From Anaerolinea thermophila UNI-1 (GTDB lineage: Bacteria; Chloroflexota; Anaerolineae; Anaerolineales; Anaerolineaceae): a DNA stretch of 64,000 nucleotides. A model generated the notes under the pieces. It ran no database searches. It saw nothing but the letters and a program-made list of their open reading frames with translations, and was not told the origin of the DNA. The stretch is taken from positions 62,001-126,000 of the forward strand of contig NC_014960.1 of NCBI RefSeq assembly GCF_000199675.1. Direction: 5' to 3'. The translations under genes and the position numbers were made by a program. Below are positions 24,651 through 33,644 of this stretch, piece by piece; position 1 is the stretch's first letter; each line of letters begins with the position of its first letter.

Positions 24651-27600
24651 ATGAAATTCAGGCTGGTTCTTCTGATTTTATTTTGTCTTGCAGTCTTACC
24701 GGTTCATCCCGTCCATGCCAGCGCCTCCCTCGAAGCCCCTCCACCCCGCTTTCAACGCCTCAGTGTAGATGAAGGACTGTCCAACGCCGCTGTAATGTGC
24801 ATCCTGCAGGATCGTGATGGCTTCCTGTGGTTTTGCACCCAGAACGGTTTGAACCTGTACGACGGCTATCGGTTCACCATCTTCCGCCCCGATCCCGCCA
24901 ATCCTTACAGTTTGCAATCCAGCATCGTGCTGGCAGGCGTGGAGACGCCCGACGGCGCGCTCTGGTTCGGCACCGATGGCGCCGGACTGGCGCGCTACGA
25001 CAAAGCCACCCAGCGCTTTACCCATTACCGCCATGACCCTGCTGACCCGCGCAGTCTGCCCAACAACTCGGTATGGTCGCTCTTTGTGGATTCGCAGGGT
25101 GCGCTGTGGGTGGGTTCGCGCGGCGGGCTGAGCCGCTGGGATGGCGAGGGCAGGGACTTCACCACTTACCTGCCCAATCCCAACGACGCGCGCCCGCTGA
25201 GCAAGTGGGTTCTGCGCATTGGCGAGGATTCCACGGGCAGTCTGTGGGTGGGTACGCGCTACGGCTTGAACCGCCTGGACTCCCAAACGCAAATTTTCTC
25301 CGTTTTTCTGCCCGACCCGAAAAATCCCGGCGCCATTTCCAGCGAGCAGGTGTGGGCAATTTATCAGGACAGCCGCGGGACGCTGTGGTTTGGCACGCGC
25401 TTCGGCGGGCTGGTGCGCTTCGACCCGGTGACCGAGTCCTTTACCGCCTACCGCCACGACCCGGCTAACCCTGCCAGTATCAGTGATGATACCGTTTGGG
25501 ATATTCTGGAAACTCCCGACGGCATGCTCTGGCTGGGTACGGAGAAGGGTGGAGTTAACCGCTTTGACCCGCTCACCGGCAGGGCGGAAGCCTTCCGCAC
25601 CTCGCCCAACAACCCGGAGAGTTTGAGCAGCGATGACATCTACCGCCTTTTTCAGGATCGCTCCGGCGTGCTGTGGGCGGGAAGCCGTAACGGCGGGCTG
25701 AACAAACTTTCTCCCGTGCGCCAGCGCTTCCGTCTGCTCAAAGCCCAGCCGGGCGAGGAGAACGGGCTGAGCACCAGCAACATCTCTGCGGTGTGGACGC
25801 GCGGCGACGGCGTCCTCTGGATTGGCACGCAGGGCGGCGGCTTGAACAAACTGAATCGGCGTACCGGCGAGATTACCGTGTACCGTGCCGACCCCGCCAA
25901 CCCCAACAGCCTGGGGGGCGATACTATCACCGCTTTTTACCAGGACCGCGCCGATACGCTGTGGATTGTCACCAGCGGCGGCGGGCTGAGCCGTATGGAT
26001 ATTCCTTCCGAGACCTTCACCACCTATCGGCGTAACCCCGATGACCCCGCCAGTTTGCCCAGCAACTTTCTCACCTCTATTGTTCCTGCCGGGCAGGGCA
26101 GGTTCTGGCTGGGCACGCTGGGCTTCGGGCTGGTGCTGTTTGACCCGTTTACCGGCAAAGCCCAGACCTACCGCCATCAAGCCGCTAAACCTGCCTCGCT
26201 GATGGATGATACCATCAACGCCCTTTTGGCGGACGGCGACCGCGGACTGTGGATTGGCACGCACCGCGGCGGGCTGGATTACCTGGATTTTCGCAGCGGC
26301 GAATTTCACCATGCTCTGCATAACCCCGCCAATCCGCGCAGTTTGAGCGATAACACAGTGTTTTCGCTCTACCGCGACCGGCAGGGGACGCTGTGGGTGG
26401 GCACGTTGAGCGGTTTAAACCGCTACGACCCGGCTCTGCCGGGCTTCCGAGCCTATCACCTGGCGGACGGACTGCCCAATGAGACCGTGTACGGCATTCG
26501 GGAAGACGAGACGGGCTGTCTGTGGCTCAGCACGGCGCGTGGGCTGGCGCGCCTGGACCCATCCAGCGGCGAGGTGCTCACCTATACCCTGGAAGACGGC
26601 TTGCAGAGCAATCAATTTAACATTTACAGCGACTTCCGCGCTCCCGATGGCGAGTTGTTCTTCGGCGGTCCGGGCGGACTGAACGCCTTTTACCCCGCGC
26701 AGTTGAGCCGCAACGAGGCGCCCCCCTCTATTGTCTTTACCGGTTTTTCGCTGTTCAATCAGCCCGCTCCGGTGGGCAGTGAGGTGTTGCCGCAGGACAT
26801 TAATACTCTGAGCGAGATTTCGCTTCCGTACGACCAAAACGTGTTCTCCATCGAGTTTGCCGCGCTGGACTACCAGAGCCCGGCGCAAAACCGTTACCAG
26901 TACAAACTGGAAGGCTTTGACCGCGACTGGCTGCCTGCCGGGGCGCATCGCACGGCAACTTACACCAACCTCAACCCGGGGACGTACACCTTCCTGGTGC
27001 GGGCGTCCAACAACGATGGGGTGTGGAATGAAAAGCCTCGTGCCATTCACATCACCATCCGCCCGCCGTGGTGGCAGACCCGGGTATTTTACGGCTTGAC
27101 GCTGATGGGGTTGATTGGGCTGGTGCTGGGCATCATCCGCTGGCGCACGGCAGAGATGCGCCGACGCACGCGGGAACTGGAGCGCGCCGTGTGCGAGCGC
27201 ACCCATGAGTTGAGCGAAGCCAACCGCAAACTGGAAGGGGAAATTGATGAGCGCATTGCCGTTCAGCGCGAACTGGAACGTCTGGTGAGAACCGACCCGC
27301 TGACCGGCGTGTTCAACCGCGGGCACTTCTTTGCCTCGCTGGATGAGGAGTTTGCCCGGGAACAAGCCTGGGAGCGTCGCCGCTACGCCGTCATCCTGCT
27401 GGACGTGGATCACTTCAAGCGGGTGAACGACCAGTACGGGCACCTGGTCGGCGACCAGGCGCTGATTACCATTGCTGATATCCTGCGCAAGAATGTGCGC
27501 ATGCGCGACATCGTGGCGCGCTACGGGGGTGAGGAATTTGTCATCTACATGCCCGAGACGAGTGTGGGAGAGGCGCGGGCGGTGGCTGAGCGCATCCGCC

Positions 27601-27806
27601 GGGTGATTGAGGAACAAACCCGCGTCCTGCACGGTTTCCCGGTCACTGCCAGCATGGGCATTGCGGTCAAAAGCAGTGAGGAGGAGGGGACGCGCTTTGA
27701 CGAGGTGCTTCAGCGCGCCGATACTGCCCTCTACACCGCCAAACACCGCGGACGCAACTGCGTGGTGGTGTACGGGGAAGCAGAAGGGGAGCGGGAGCAG
27801 AATTGA
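24651..27806 (+). CDS. Diguanylate cyclase with periplasmic two-component-type beta-propeller
   Basis: 1051 residues. A signal peptide (residues 1-24) precedes about 14 propeller blades of the Reg_prop type (repeats of ILQDRDGFLWFCTQNGLNLY and variants such as DSQGALWVGSRGG). A Y_Y_Y domain (NRYQYKLEGFDRDWLPAG) follows, then one helix near residue 815, a coiled coil (ERAVCERTHELSEANRKLEG) and a GGDEF domain. The active site is GGEEF near residue 960, and an RxxD inhibitory site (RMRD) lies five residues before it. It should make c-di-GMP in response to an external signal. Most relatives of this layout are histidine kinases, here replaced by GGDEF. Confidence 0.9.
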   Translation: MKFRLVLLILFCLAVLPVHPVHASASLEAPPPRFQRLSVDEGLSNAAVMCILQDRDGFLWFCTQNGLNLYDGYRFTIFRPDPANPYSLQSSIVLAGVETPDGALWFGTDGAGLARYDKATQRFTHYRHDPADPRSLPNNSVWSLFVDSQGALWVGSRGGLSRWDGEGRDFTTYLPNPNDARPLSKWVLRIGEDSTGSLWVGTRYGLNRLDSQTQIFSVFLPDPKNPGAISSEQVWAIYQDSRGTLWFGTRFGGLVRFDPVTESFTAYRHDPANPASISDDTVWDILETPDGMLWLGTEKGGVNRFDPLTGRAEAFRTSPNNPESLSSDDIYRLFQDRSGVLWAGSRNGGLNKLSPVRQRFRLLKAQPGEENGLSTSNISAVWTRGDGVLWIGTQGGGLNKLNRRTGEITVYRADPANPNSLGGDTITAFYQDRADTLWIVTSGGGLSRMDIPSETFTTYRRNPDDPASLPSNFLTSIVPAGQGRFWLGTLGFGLVLFDPFTGKAQTYRHQAAKPASLMDDTINALLADGDRGLWIGTHRGGLDYLDFRSGEFHHALHNPANPRSLSDNTVFSLYRDRQGTLWVGTLSGLNRYDPALPGFRAYHLADGLPNETVYGIREDETGCLWLSTARGLARLDPSSGEVLTYTLEDGLQSNQFNIYSDFRAPDGELFFGGPGGLNAFYPAQLSRNEAPPSIVFTGFSLFNQPAPVGSEVLPQDINTLSEISLPYDQNVFSIEFAALDYQSPAQNRYQYKLEGFDRDWLPAGAHRTATYTNLNPGTYTFLVRASNNDGVWNEKPRAIHITIRPPWWQTRVFYGLTLMGLIGLVLGIIRWRTAEMRRRTRELERAVCERTHELSEANRKLEGEIDERIAVQRELERLVRTDPLTGVFNRGHFFASLDEEFAREQAWERRRYAVILLDVDHFKRVNDQYGHLVGDQALITIADILRKNVRMRDIVARYGGEEFVIYMPETSVGEARAVAERIRRVIEEQTRVLHGFPVTASMGIAVKSSEEEGTRFDEVLQRADTALYTAKHRGRNCVVVYGEAEGEREQN

Positions 27807-27836
27807 GTCCAGACCGGGAGTTTTAAGACCTCCCAA

Positions 27837-28466
27837 TTACCTTCCAAGGAGCAGGAAGCCAAGGTAACACCCGCTCAGAAGCGCAATGATCAGCACAGGG
27901 ATTGCAAACACCAGCACGGCTTTGCCCCAACTCAACCGGTGGACGGCTTTCACGCTCAAGATGGACAGATATGCCATGATAAGAAGCAATCCCAGCCGAA
28001 ACACCAACCCCAACACGGGGGGCAGGAAGCCTTCCAGCAACTGATCGAGCAAATTTCCCGGGGTGTAAACGGCGCCTAACAGGAACACAAGCGGTTCAAA
28101 GTGCCCGGTTCCTCCCAGCCGCTGTGCCAGCCAGTGAAGAATGCCTGCGCCAGCCATGAAGATCAAAGGTGCCAGGAGAGCGGTGCCTACCCCTGCCGCG
28201 AAATAAATGCCCATCCCGGCGTTGCCCAGCAAAAACGTGCGTTTCAAATCATCGTGGACGATTTTTCCGCCGGTGGCATAATACAACACCAGGGGAATCA
28301 GCATGGCGAGGAGGGTACTGCTGAAAATCCACAGGTACACTCTGGAAAATCGGATACCCTGGCAGGACACCACATCCTGATACGACTCCACCGAGGGTTG
28401 GGAGTACACCTGCGCCATGACCTGATACCATGACATTTTGCCCGATTTGGCAGGTTCGGTCTCCAT
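27837..28466 (-). CDS. Yip1-domain-like membrane protein
   Basis: 209 residues with five membrane helices after an ~50-residue cytoplasmic N terminus. The layout (short polar N terminus, then clustered helices with GHFEPLVFLLGAVYTPGNLLD) resembles the Yip1 family. The bacterial function is unknown. GGAGG precedes the ATG. It converges with the diguanylate cyclase and is probably a single-gene unit. Confidence 0.55.
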   Translation of the reverse strand: METEPAKSGKMSWYQVMAQVYSQPSVESYQDVVSCQGIRFSRVYLWIFSSTLLAMLIPLVLYYATGGKIVHDDLKRTFLLGNAGMGIYFAAGVGTALLAPLIFMAGAGILHWLAQRLGGTGHFEPLVFLLGAVYTPGNLLDQLLEGFLPPVLGLVFRLGLLLIMAYLSILSVKAVHRLSWGKAVLVFAIPVLIIALLSGCYLGFLLLGR

Positions 28467-28891
28467 AAGAATATCCTCCGTTTGAAAGACTTGATGCGGT
28501 TAGGGCTTTGAGCAAGTCCCCACTTGAATCCTTTATAAACTCCCCTGAATTTTTCTGATTATGACATGCTCCGGTCTCAAATTCAATCCCCTTGTGGGAA
28601 AAAGGCGTTACGGCAAAGCAAAGTCACCCCGTTCAACCCCGCCCATCCTGTCGGGAGGTTGCTTACCCCGTTCGGGGTACTTTCCCCCCTTCGGGGGTGC
28701 AACGACACGGCTGGGCATCCCCGCCGGGACGCAAAGGACGCGAAGAGGATAAGAGGGTGCGCCCCGGCAGGCTCGGCGCACGCCATACTTGCTTTGCGTC
28801 CTTCGCGCCTTTACGGTTTTACCTGCCCGCACTCCGAGCCAGGTCGAGGGGTGCGCGCGGTTCGGTAAGTTCACCGTGCGGTGGGATGTCT
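28467..28891. repeat. Intergenic region with dispersed repeat copy C (about 28660-28850)
   Basis: No gene supported. It contains CCCCGTTCGGGGTAC, GGGGGTGCAACGACACGGC and then GGGACGCAAAGGACGCGAAG with CAGGCTCGGCGCAC, the reverse complement of the module seen in copies A and B. A forward copy follows (TTGCGTCCTTCGCGCC). Here two oppositely oriented units appear back to back. Confidence 0.7.
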
Positions 28892-29737
28892 CTACCCGTG
28901 AAAACTTCCAAAGCCCGTGGTCAGGCGCAGGACGACTGCCAGCGCCATCCCGCCCAGCGCCAGCGCCATCACCGCCCAATCGGCGGGGGAGAGGCGCGAC
29001 TCGTGCAGAAAGGTGCGCTGAGGACTGCCCGAAAACGCCCGCGACTGCAGGACAACTTCCAACTGTTGAGAGCGCACCAGCGCCCCCAGAATCAGCGGCA
29101 CGGCGATGCGCGCATACACCTGCACCCGCTCCCAGGGGCGCAGGCGCTCCACCGCCAGCCCGCGCAGGCGCTGGGCTTCGATGATGGTCTGGGCTTCGGC
29201 AAACAGCAGGGGGAAGAAGCGCAGGGTGGCGGAGAAGATGAACGCCAGCGTGTAGGGCACGCGCGCCCGCACCATGCCCACCACCACCTGATCCACATCG
29301 CTGGTAAAGATGACCAGCGGCACAATCATCACCACGCTGAGGGTCTTCAACACCGCGTTCAGCCCGTAGAGCAAGCCCTCGCGGGTCAGCCCGCCCCCGC
29401 CGATCAGCCACCAGTCCTCGGGGAAGCGCAGAAGGTAGGTCAGCGGCGCGCCGCCCAGCAGGGAGCGCACCTGCTGGACGTTGAAAAAGCCGTGGGTGAG
29501 CATCAGCAGGATGAAGAGCGGGGTCATCAGCAGGAAGATGACGCGCAGGTAAGCCCAGCGCACCCCGCCCAGCACGCAGGCGAGGAACACCGCCAGCGCC
29601 AGCCCTGCCTGCGCCAGCGGATCTTCCCAGATGAAAGCCGTTACCGTCACCGCCAGCATCAGCACGGCTTTGGAGCGGAAGTCCAGGCGGTGGAAAAGGG
29701 TGCGCCTGCCGGTGCTTTGAAAGAGAATCACGCTCAT
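28892..29737 (-). CDS. ECF transporter transmembrane (T) component, EcfT/CbiQ family
   Basis: 281 residues from the ATG at 29737, with five or six helices. The conserved cytoplasmic coupling segments with Ala-Arg-Gly type motifs appear as EAQRLRGLAVERL and VLQSRAFSG. Together with the fused ATPase it forms the energising module that drives vitamin or metal uptake through separate substrate-binding S proteins. The ATG overlaps the ATPase stop (ATGA). No S component lies next to it, which suggests a group II (shared) module whose S components are elsewhere. Confidence 0.88.
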   Translation of the reverse strand: MSVILFQSTGRRTLFHRLDFRSKAVLMLAVTVTAFIWEDPLAQAGLALAVFLACVLGGVRWAYLRVIFLLMTPLFILLMLTHGFFNVQQVRSLLGGAPLTYLLRFPEDWWLIGGGGLTREGLLYGLNAVLKTLSVVMIVPLVIFTSDVDQVVVGMVRARVPYTLAFIFSATLRFFPLLFAEAQTIIEAQRLRGLAVERLRPWERVQVYARIAVPLILGALVRSQQLEVVLQSRAFSGSPQRTFLHESRLSPADWAVMALALGGMALAVVLRLTTGFGSFHG

Positions 29738-31464
29738 GGCGCCCCCTCTGCAGACCAGCATTGAGCGACTTCCTGCGGGGTGAGCAGGGGCAGAGAGACC
29801 TGCCAGCGCGCGCCCAGCGCCTGCGCCAGTTTGACCGCCTGCGGCGGGGTGAGCGCGGTGCGCTCCAGCGCGGCGAGGTTGTGGTAGGCTTCGCGCAGGG
29901 GGGCATCCAGCAGAAGACGCCCTCTGCCCAGCAGGATGACCCGCTCGGCGTAGCCGGGCATCAGGTAGAGGTGGTGGGTGATGACCAGAACGGTCTTGCC
30001 CAGGCGGTGCAGGTCGCGGGTGATGTCGAGGATGGCGGTGGCGCCGGCAAGATCCTGTCCGGTGGTGGGCTCGTCAAAGATGAGCACTTCCGGCTCCAGC
30101 GCCAGCACGGCGGCGATGACCACGCGGGCGCGGTCGCCTTTGGGCAGGGAAAAGGGGTGGCGCTGGCGCACATCGTTCAGGCGCAGGGCTTCGAGGGCGG
30201 CTTCGGTGCGGCGGCGGATCTCATCGGCGGGGTAGTGCAGGTGCTTGAGGGCAAAGGCAATTTCCTCTTCCACCGTGCGGTTGAACAACTGCACATCGGG
30301 GTTCTGCCCCACGTAGCCGATGCGCCGGGCGGCGTCGGCAGTGGAGAGGGTGCGGGTGTCCTGCCCGGAAAAGCGCACCTCGCCGCGGGTGGGCTGGAGC
30401 AGGTTGACGAAGTGGCGCACCAGCGTGCTTTTGCCCGCGCCGTTCTGCCCGGCAATCAGCAGGTACTCGCCGGCGCGGATGTCCAGGGTGACCCCGCAGA
30501 GGGCTTGCGTGCCGTTGGGGTAGGTGTGGTGCAGGTCGCGCACGGCAATCAGCGGCTCGGCAGGGGGGCGCGGGGCGGCGGCGGGGGGCATCTGCGGCAG
30601 GCGGGCGGGGCGTGGCAGGGCATCCAGCAGGCGCATGCCTTCATCAAGGCGCACCGGCAGGGCTTGCGCTTTGGGGAGCAGATGGCGCACCAGCCAGAAG
30701 GTCTGTGTGACCTGCGGCGGGCGCACCCCGCAGGCTTCCAGCAGGGGGATGTTGCCGTAGATTTCTTCGGGCGTGCCTTCGGCGGCAATTTTGCCCCCCG
30801 CCAGCAGGATGAGGCGCTGGGCGCTCTCCGCCAGTTCCTCGGCGGCATGCCCGCTGATGATCATGGTCATCCCCAGGGTGCGGTTGAGTTCGCGCAGGAC
30901 GGCAAAGACTTCCTGCGCGCCCTGCGGGTCGAGTTGCGAGACGGGTTCATCCAGCACCAGCAGGTCGGGCTGGACTGCCAGGGCGGCGGCGATGGCGAGG
31001 CGCTGTTTCTGTCCGCCGGAGAGTTCGGATGGGTGGCGCTTGGGCAGGTTTTCCAGGCGCACCATCTCCAGCACGCGCGGAATGCGGGCGCGGATTTCTT
31101 CGGCGGGGACGTTGAGGTTTTCCAGCGCGAAGGCAATCTCGTTCTCCACCGAGGTGGCGATTAACTGCGTTTCGGGGTCTTCCAGCACCATGCCCACGTG
31201 GCGCGCCAGTTGGTGGATGGGGGTATCCACCGTGTCCAGCCCTGCCACGCTGAGTTTGCCGAAGAAGCGCCCGCCGTAAAACTGCGGGACGATGCCGTTG
31301 AGCGTCAGGCAGAAGGTGGTCTTGCCCGCGCCGGTGGCGCCGATGACGCCCAGCAGTTCACCGCGGCGCAGGCTGAGGTTGATTTCCTGCAGGGCAAAAT
31401 CGGAGCGGTGGGGGTACTGGTACGAGACGCTTTCAAAGCGCACCAGCGGGGGGTGGTTGTCCAT
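29734..31464 (-). CDS. ECF transporter ATPase, two ABC domains fused
   Basis: 576 residues. Domain 1 has Walker A GATGAGKTT, signature LSGGQKQRLAI and Walker B DLLVLDEPVSQLD. Domain 2 (from about residue 320) has GQNGAGKST and VLIFDEPTTGQD, but its signature is FSLPKGDRARV instead of LSGGQ. This KGDR-type second half is known from fused EcfA/YkoD-like proteins, so the two ATP sites are probably unequal. I set the start at the ATG at 31464 (MDNHPP), 8 nt after TACAAT with no ribosome-binding site; the open frame upstream runs through a terminator and repeats. Substrate unknown. Confidence 0.88.
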   Translation of the reverse strand: MDNHPPLVRFESVSYQYPHRSDFALQEINLSLRRGELLGVIGATGAGKTTFCLTLNGIVPQFYGGRFFGKLSVAGLDTVDTPIHQLARHVGMVLEDPETQLIATSVENEIAFALENLNVPAEEIRARIPRVLEMVRLENLPKRHPSELSGGQKQRLAIAAALAVQPDLLVLDEPVSQLDPQGAQEVFAVLRELNRTLGMTMIISGHAAEELAESAQRLILLAGGKIAAEGTPEEIYGNIPLLEACGVRPPQVTQTFWLVRHLLPKAQALPVRLDEGMRLLDALPRPARLPQMPPAAAPRPPAEPLIAVRDLHHTYPNGTQALCGVTLDIRAGEYLLIAGQNGAGKSTLVRHFVNLLQPTRGEVRFSGQDTRTLSTADAARRIGYVGQNPDVQLFNRTVEEEIAFALKHLHYPADEIRRRTEAALEALRLNDVRQRHPFSLPKGDRARVVIAAVLALEPEVLIFDEPTTGQDLAGATAILDITRDLHRLGKTVLVITHHLYLMPGYAERVILLGRGRLLLDAPLREAYHNLAALERTALTPPQAVKLAQALGARWQVSLPLLTPQEVAQCWSAEGAP

Positions 31465-31472
31465 GCGGGATG

Positions 31473-31478
31473 ATTGTA
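31473..31478 (-). promoter_or_regulatory. -10 box of the ECF transporter operon
   Basis: TACAAT on the minus strand, 8 nt before the ATG at 31464 and just downstream of the trpB2 terminator. Its -35 is poor. Start would be at or next to the ATG. Confidence 0.45.
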
Positions 31479-31487
31479 CCAGAAGAC

Positions 31488-31518
31488 AAAAAGACGGCGG
31501 AGAAAACTCTCCGCCGTC
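31488..31518 (-). terminator. Intrinsic terminator after trpB2
   Basis: Perfect 11-bp stem GACGGCGGAGA / TCTCCGCCGTC (31493-31503 with 31508-31518) and a 4-nt loop. Five U residues follow on the minus strand. It separates the T-box transcript from the ECF operon. Confidence 0.88.
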
Positions 31519-31556
31519 CGGGGGCGTGTGCGCCATGAGCCTCCCGAGGGGCGTGG

Positions 31557-31690
31557 TTATGTTACCGCAAAGGCGCAAAGGACGCAAAACAGAAACCGTG
31601 CGCCGAGCCTGCCGAGGTGTCCGCCTCCCGAGTGGTGTTGAGGGGTGCGGATTGTTGCACGGCTCAGCTTCGACAGACTCAGCCAGCGGC
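31557..31690. repeat. Dispersed intergenic repeat, copy D
   Basis: Contains TTACCGCAAAGGCGCAAAGG, then GTGCGCCGAGCCTGCCGAGG and, further on, AGCTTCGACAGACTCAG. Same modules as copies A-C, in the orientation of C. It fills the space between the trpB2 stop and its terminator, so it is transcribed as a 3' UTR. Confidence 0.65.
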
Positions 31691-31691
31691 T

Positions 31692-33065
31692 TTACGCCGG
31701 GATGGACACCTGCGGCAATCTTTGCGCGATGGTGGCAATGGCGTCCTCGGGGAAGTCGTAATCTTCCAACTGCCCGCTGAGGTACTTGTTGTAGGCGCTC
31801 AAATCGAAATGCCCGTGACCGGAGAGGTTGAAGAGGATGACCTTCTTCTCGCCGGTCTCTTTGCACTTCAGGGCTTCGTCAATGGCAACGCGGATGGCGT
31901 GCGAGGACTCGGGTGCCGGCAGGATGCCTTCCTGCTGGGTGAACAGCACCGCGGCTTCGAACACCGCGCGCTGACCTACCGCCACTGCTTCAATCAGCCC
32001 GGCATCGTAAAACGCCGAGAGGCTGGGCGCCATGCCGTGGTAGCGCAGTCCGCCGGCGTGAATGGCAGGGGGGATGAAGTCGTGTCCGAGGGTGTGCATC
32101 TTGACGATGGGCGCCATCCGGGCGGTATCGCCGTAGTCGAAGCCATACACCCCGCGGGTGAGCGAGGGGGCGGCTTTGGGTTCGACGGCAATCAGGCGGG
32201 TGTTCCTGCCCTCGGTGAGGTTGTAGCGCAGGAAGGGATAGGCGATTCCGGCAAAATTGGAGCCGCCGCCCACACAGCCGATCACCATGTCGGGGTACTC
32301 GCCCGCCATGTCCATCTGCTTGAGGGCTTCCTCGCCGATGACGCTCTGGTGCAGGAGAACGTGGTTCAGCACCGAACCAAGAGCGTATTTCTTAGCCCCG
32401 CCGGAAGTAGCGGCGGCTTCCACCGCCTCGGAGATGGCGATGCCCAGCGAGCCGGGGCTGTTGGGGTCTTTCTCCAGGATGGCGCGTCCTGCCTGCGTGC
32501 GCGTGGTGGGGCTGGCAAACACCTGCGCGCCGTAGGTTTCCATGAGGAAGCGCCGGTAGGGCTTTTGCTCGTAAGAGACCTTGACCATGTACACTTCCAG
32601 ATCCATGCCGAAGAAGCGGCACGCCATGGAGAGCGCCGACCCCCACTGCCCGGCGCCGGTCTCGGTGGTGATGGCGCGCGTGCCGGAAATCTTGTTGTAG
32701 AAGGCTTGCGCCAGGGCGGTGTTAGTCTTGTGACTGCCCGACGGCGAGACGCCCTCATATTTGTAGTAAATGTGCGCGGGGGTGTCCAGAGCTTTTTCCA
32801 GGCGCAGGGCGCGAATCAGCGGGGTGGGGCGGTAGAGTTTGTAGGCTTCGCGCACCGGTTCGGGGATTTCAATGTAGCGTTCCTGCGAGACTTCCTGCAG
32901 GATAATCTCCATGGGGAAGATGGCGGAGAGGAAGTCGGGCGTGACCGGCTCGCGGGTGATGGGATTGAGCACCGGCGCGGGGGGAACGGGACTGTCGGCG
33001 AGGACGTTGTAGTAAAAGCGCGGGATGTCATTCTCGCTGAGCAAAAAACGGGTTTGGTTGGACAT
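31692..33065 (-). CDS. trpB2: Tryptophan synthase beta subunit-like protein, TrpB2 type
   Basis: 457 residues. PLP-dependent fold with the Schiff-base Lys113 in SGSHKTNTA, ETGAGQWG after it and the phosphate-binding loop GCVGGGSNFAG. Length and inserts are those of TrpB2, which condenses indole or O-phosphoserine-derived aminoacrylate to tryptophan, often without a TrpA partner. No other trp gene is adjacent. The ATG at 33065 has GGAGGAG upstream. Expression is controlled by a T-box with a UGG specifier, which independently supports a tryptophan role. Confidence 0.92.
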   Translation of the reverse strand: MSNQTRFLLSENDIPRFYYNVLADSPVPPAPVLNPITREPVTPDFLSAIFPMEIILQEVSQERYIEIPEPVREAYKLYRPTPLIRALRLEKALDTPAHIYYKYEGVSPSGSHKTNTALAQAFYNKISGTRAITTETGAGQWGSALSMACRFFGMDLEVYMVKVSYEQKPYRRFLMETYGAQVFASPTTRTQAGRAILEKDPNSPGSLGIAISEAVEAAATSGGAKKYALGSVLNHVLLHQSVIGEEALKQMDMAGEYPDMVIGCVGGGSNFAGIAYPFLRYNLTEGRNTRLIAVEPKAAPSLTRGVYGFDYGDTARMAPIVKMHTLGHDFIPPAIHAGGLRYHGMAPSLSAFYDAGLIEAVAVGQRAVFEAAVLFTQQEGILPAPESSHAIRVAIDEALKCKETGEKKVILFNLSGHGHFDLSAYNKYLSGQLEDYDFPEDAIATIAQRLPQVSIPA

Positions 33066-33105
33066 GAGACTCCTCCTGTGTAAAAAGTGTTTCACCTCTG
33101 ACTTA

Positions 33106-33439
33106 ACGAAAAGACCTGCGTCCGTTCCTTCCGGGACGAACGCAGGTCCGTGGTGCCACCCAGATTAGGCTGGGGCTTTAATCGAAAATCCCTGTCGTGA
33201 TGCACAACAGGGAAAGAAAGCCAGCCTCACTCGTTGCGGGTACAGCCCGAAGGCGATACCCTTTGCCCGGATAACGGTGGCAACTCCGGCGCGGGCTACT
33301 CGAAAAAATTCCTTTCGCCCTGCAACTCCGAGGTCCATTCGGCGCCGCGGTTCGGGCAGGCTTTCACCTTCTTCCCTGCTCTCTGTGCCGACGGGGCAGC
33401 GCTTACTCGTCCTCTTCAACGTCTTTGGATATGTGATTT
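33106..33439 (-). promoter_or_regulatory. T-box riboswitch, tryptophan-specific, upstream of trpB2
   Basis: Read on the minus strand. The leader begins with a GAAGAGGACGAGTAA-like Stem I base, then CAGAGAGCAGG and AAGGTGAAAGCC (Stem I distal motifs). The specifier loop is GAATGGACC, with UGG (Trp) at 33337-33335. The T-box proper, TGGGTGGCACCACGG (33162-33148), is followed by a terminator stem (GACCTGCGT / ACGCAGGTC) and UCUUUU at about 33113-33106. Uncharged tRNA-Trp pairing to the specifier and the T-box bulge (UGGN) would allow antitermination and TrpB2 synthesis. Confidence 0.92.
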
Positions 33440-33445
33440 TGCATG

Positions 33446-33473
33446 ATTATAAGGAGATTTTTGGAGAAGTCAA
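33446..33473 (-). promoter_or_regulatory. Promoter of the trpB2 T-box leader
   Basis: On the minus strand it reads TTGACT (33473-33468), a 16-bp spacer and TATAAT (33451-33446). Predicted start about 33439, giving a ~375-nt leader. Confidence 0.8.
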
Positions 33474-33507
33474 GGGGGATTTTGGGGAGAAATCATCCGA
33501 GGGCTGG

Positions 33508-33625
33508 ATGTCATCGCAAAGGCGCAAGGGACGCAAGGAGAAAAGAGAGCGTTCGTCGAGCGAGCCGAGACGAACGCTAAATGTGTGCTGGCTTCGGCAG
33601 GCTCACCGTGCGAAACCGTGTACTC
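33508..33625. repeat. Dispersed intergenic repeat, copy E
   Basis: CGCAAAGGCGCAAGGGACGC, then GCGTTCGTCGAGCGAGCC with the partner GACGAACGC, and CTTCGGCAGGCTCACCG. Same family as copies A-D, with a longer inverted pair GCGTTCGTC / GACGAACGC. Confidence 0.65.
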
Positions 33626-33644
33626 CAATTATGCCAAAATGGTT

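Noticed and set aside
33165..33419. 84-codon frame on the minus strand
   Set aside because: It lies wholly inside the T-box leader and has no ribosome-binding site or family resemblance.
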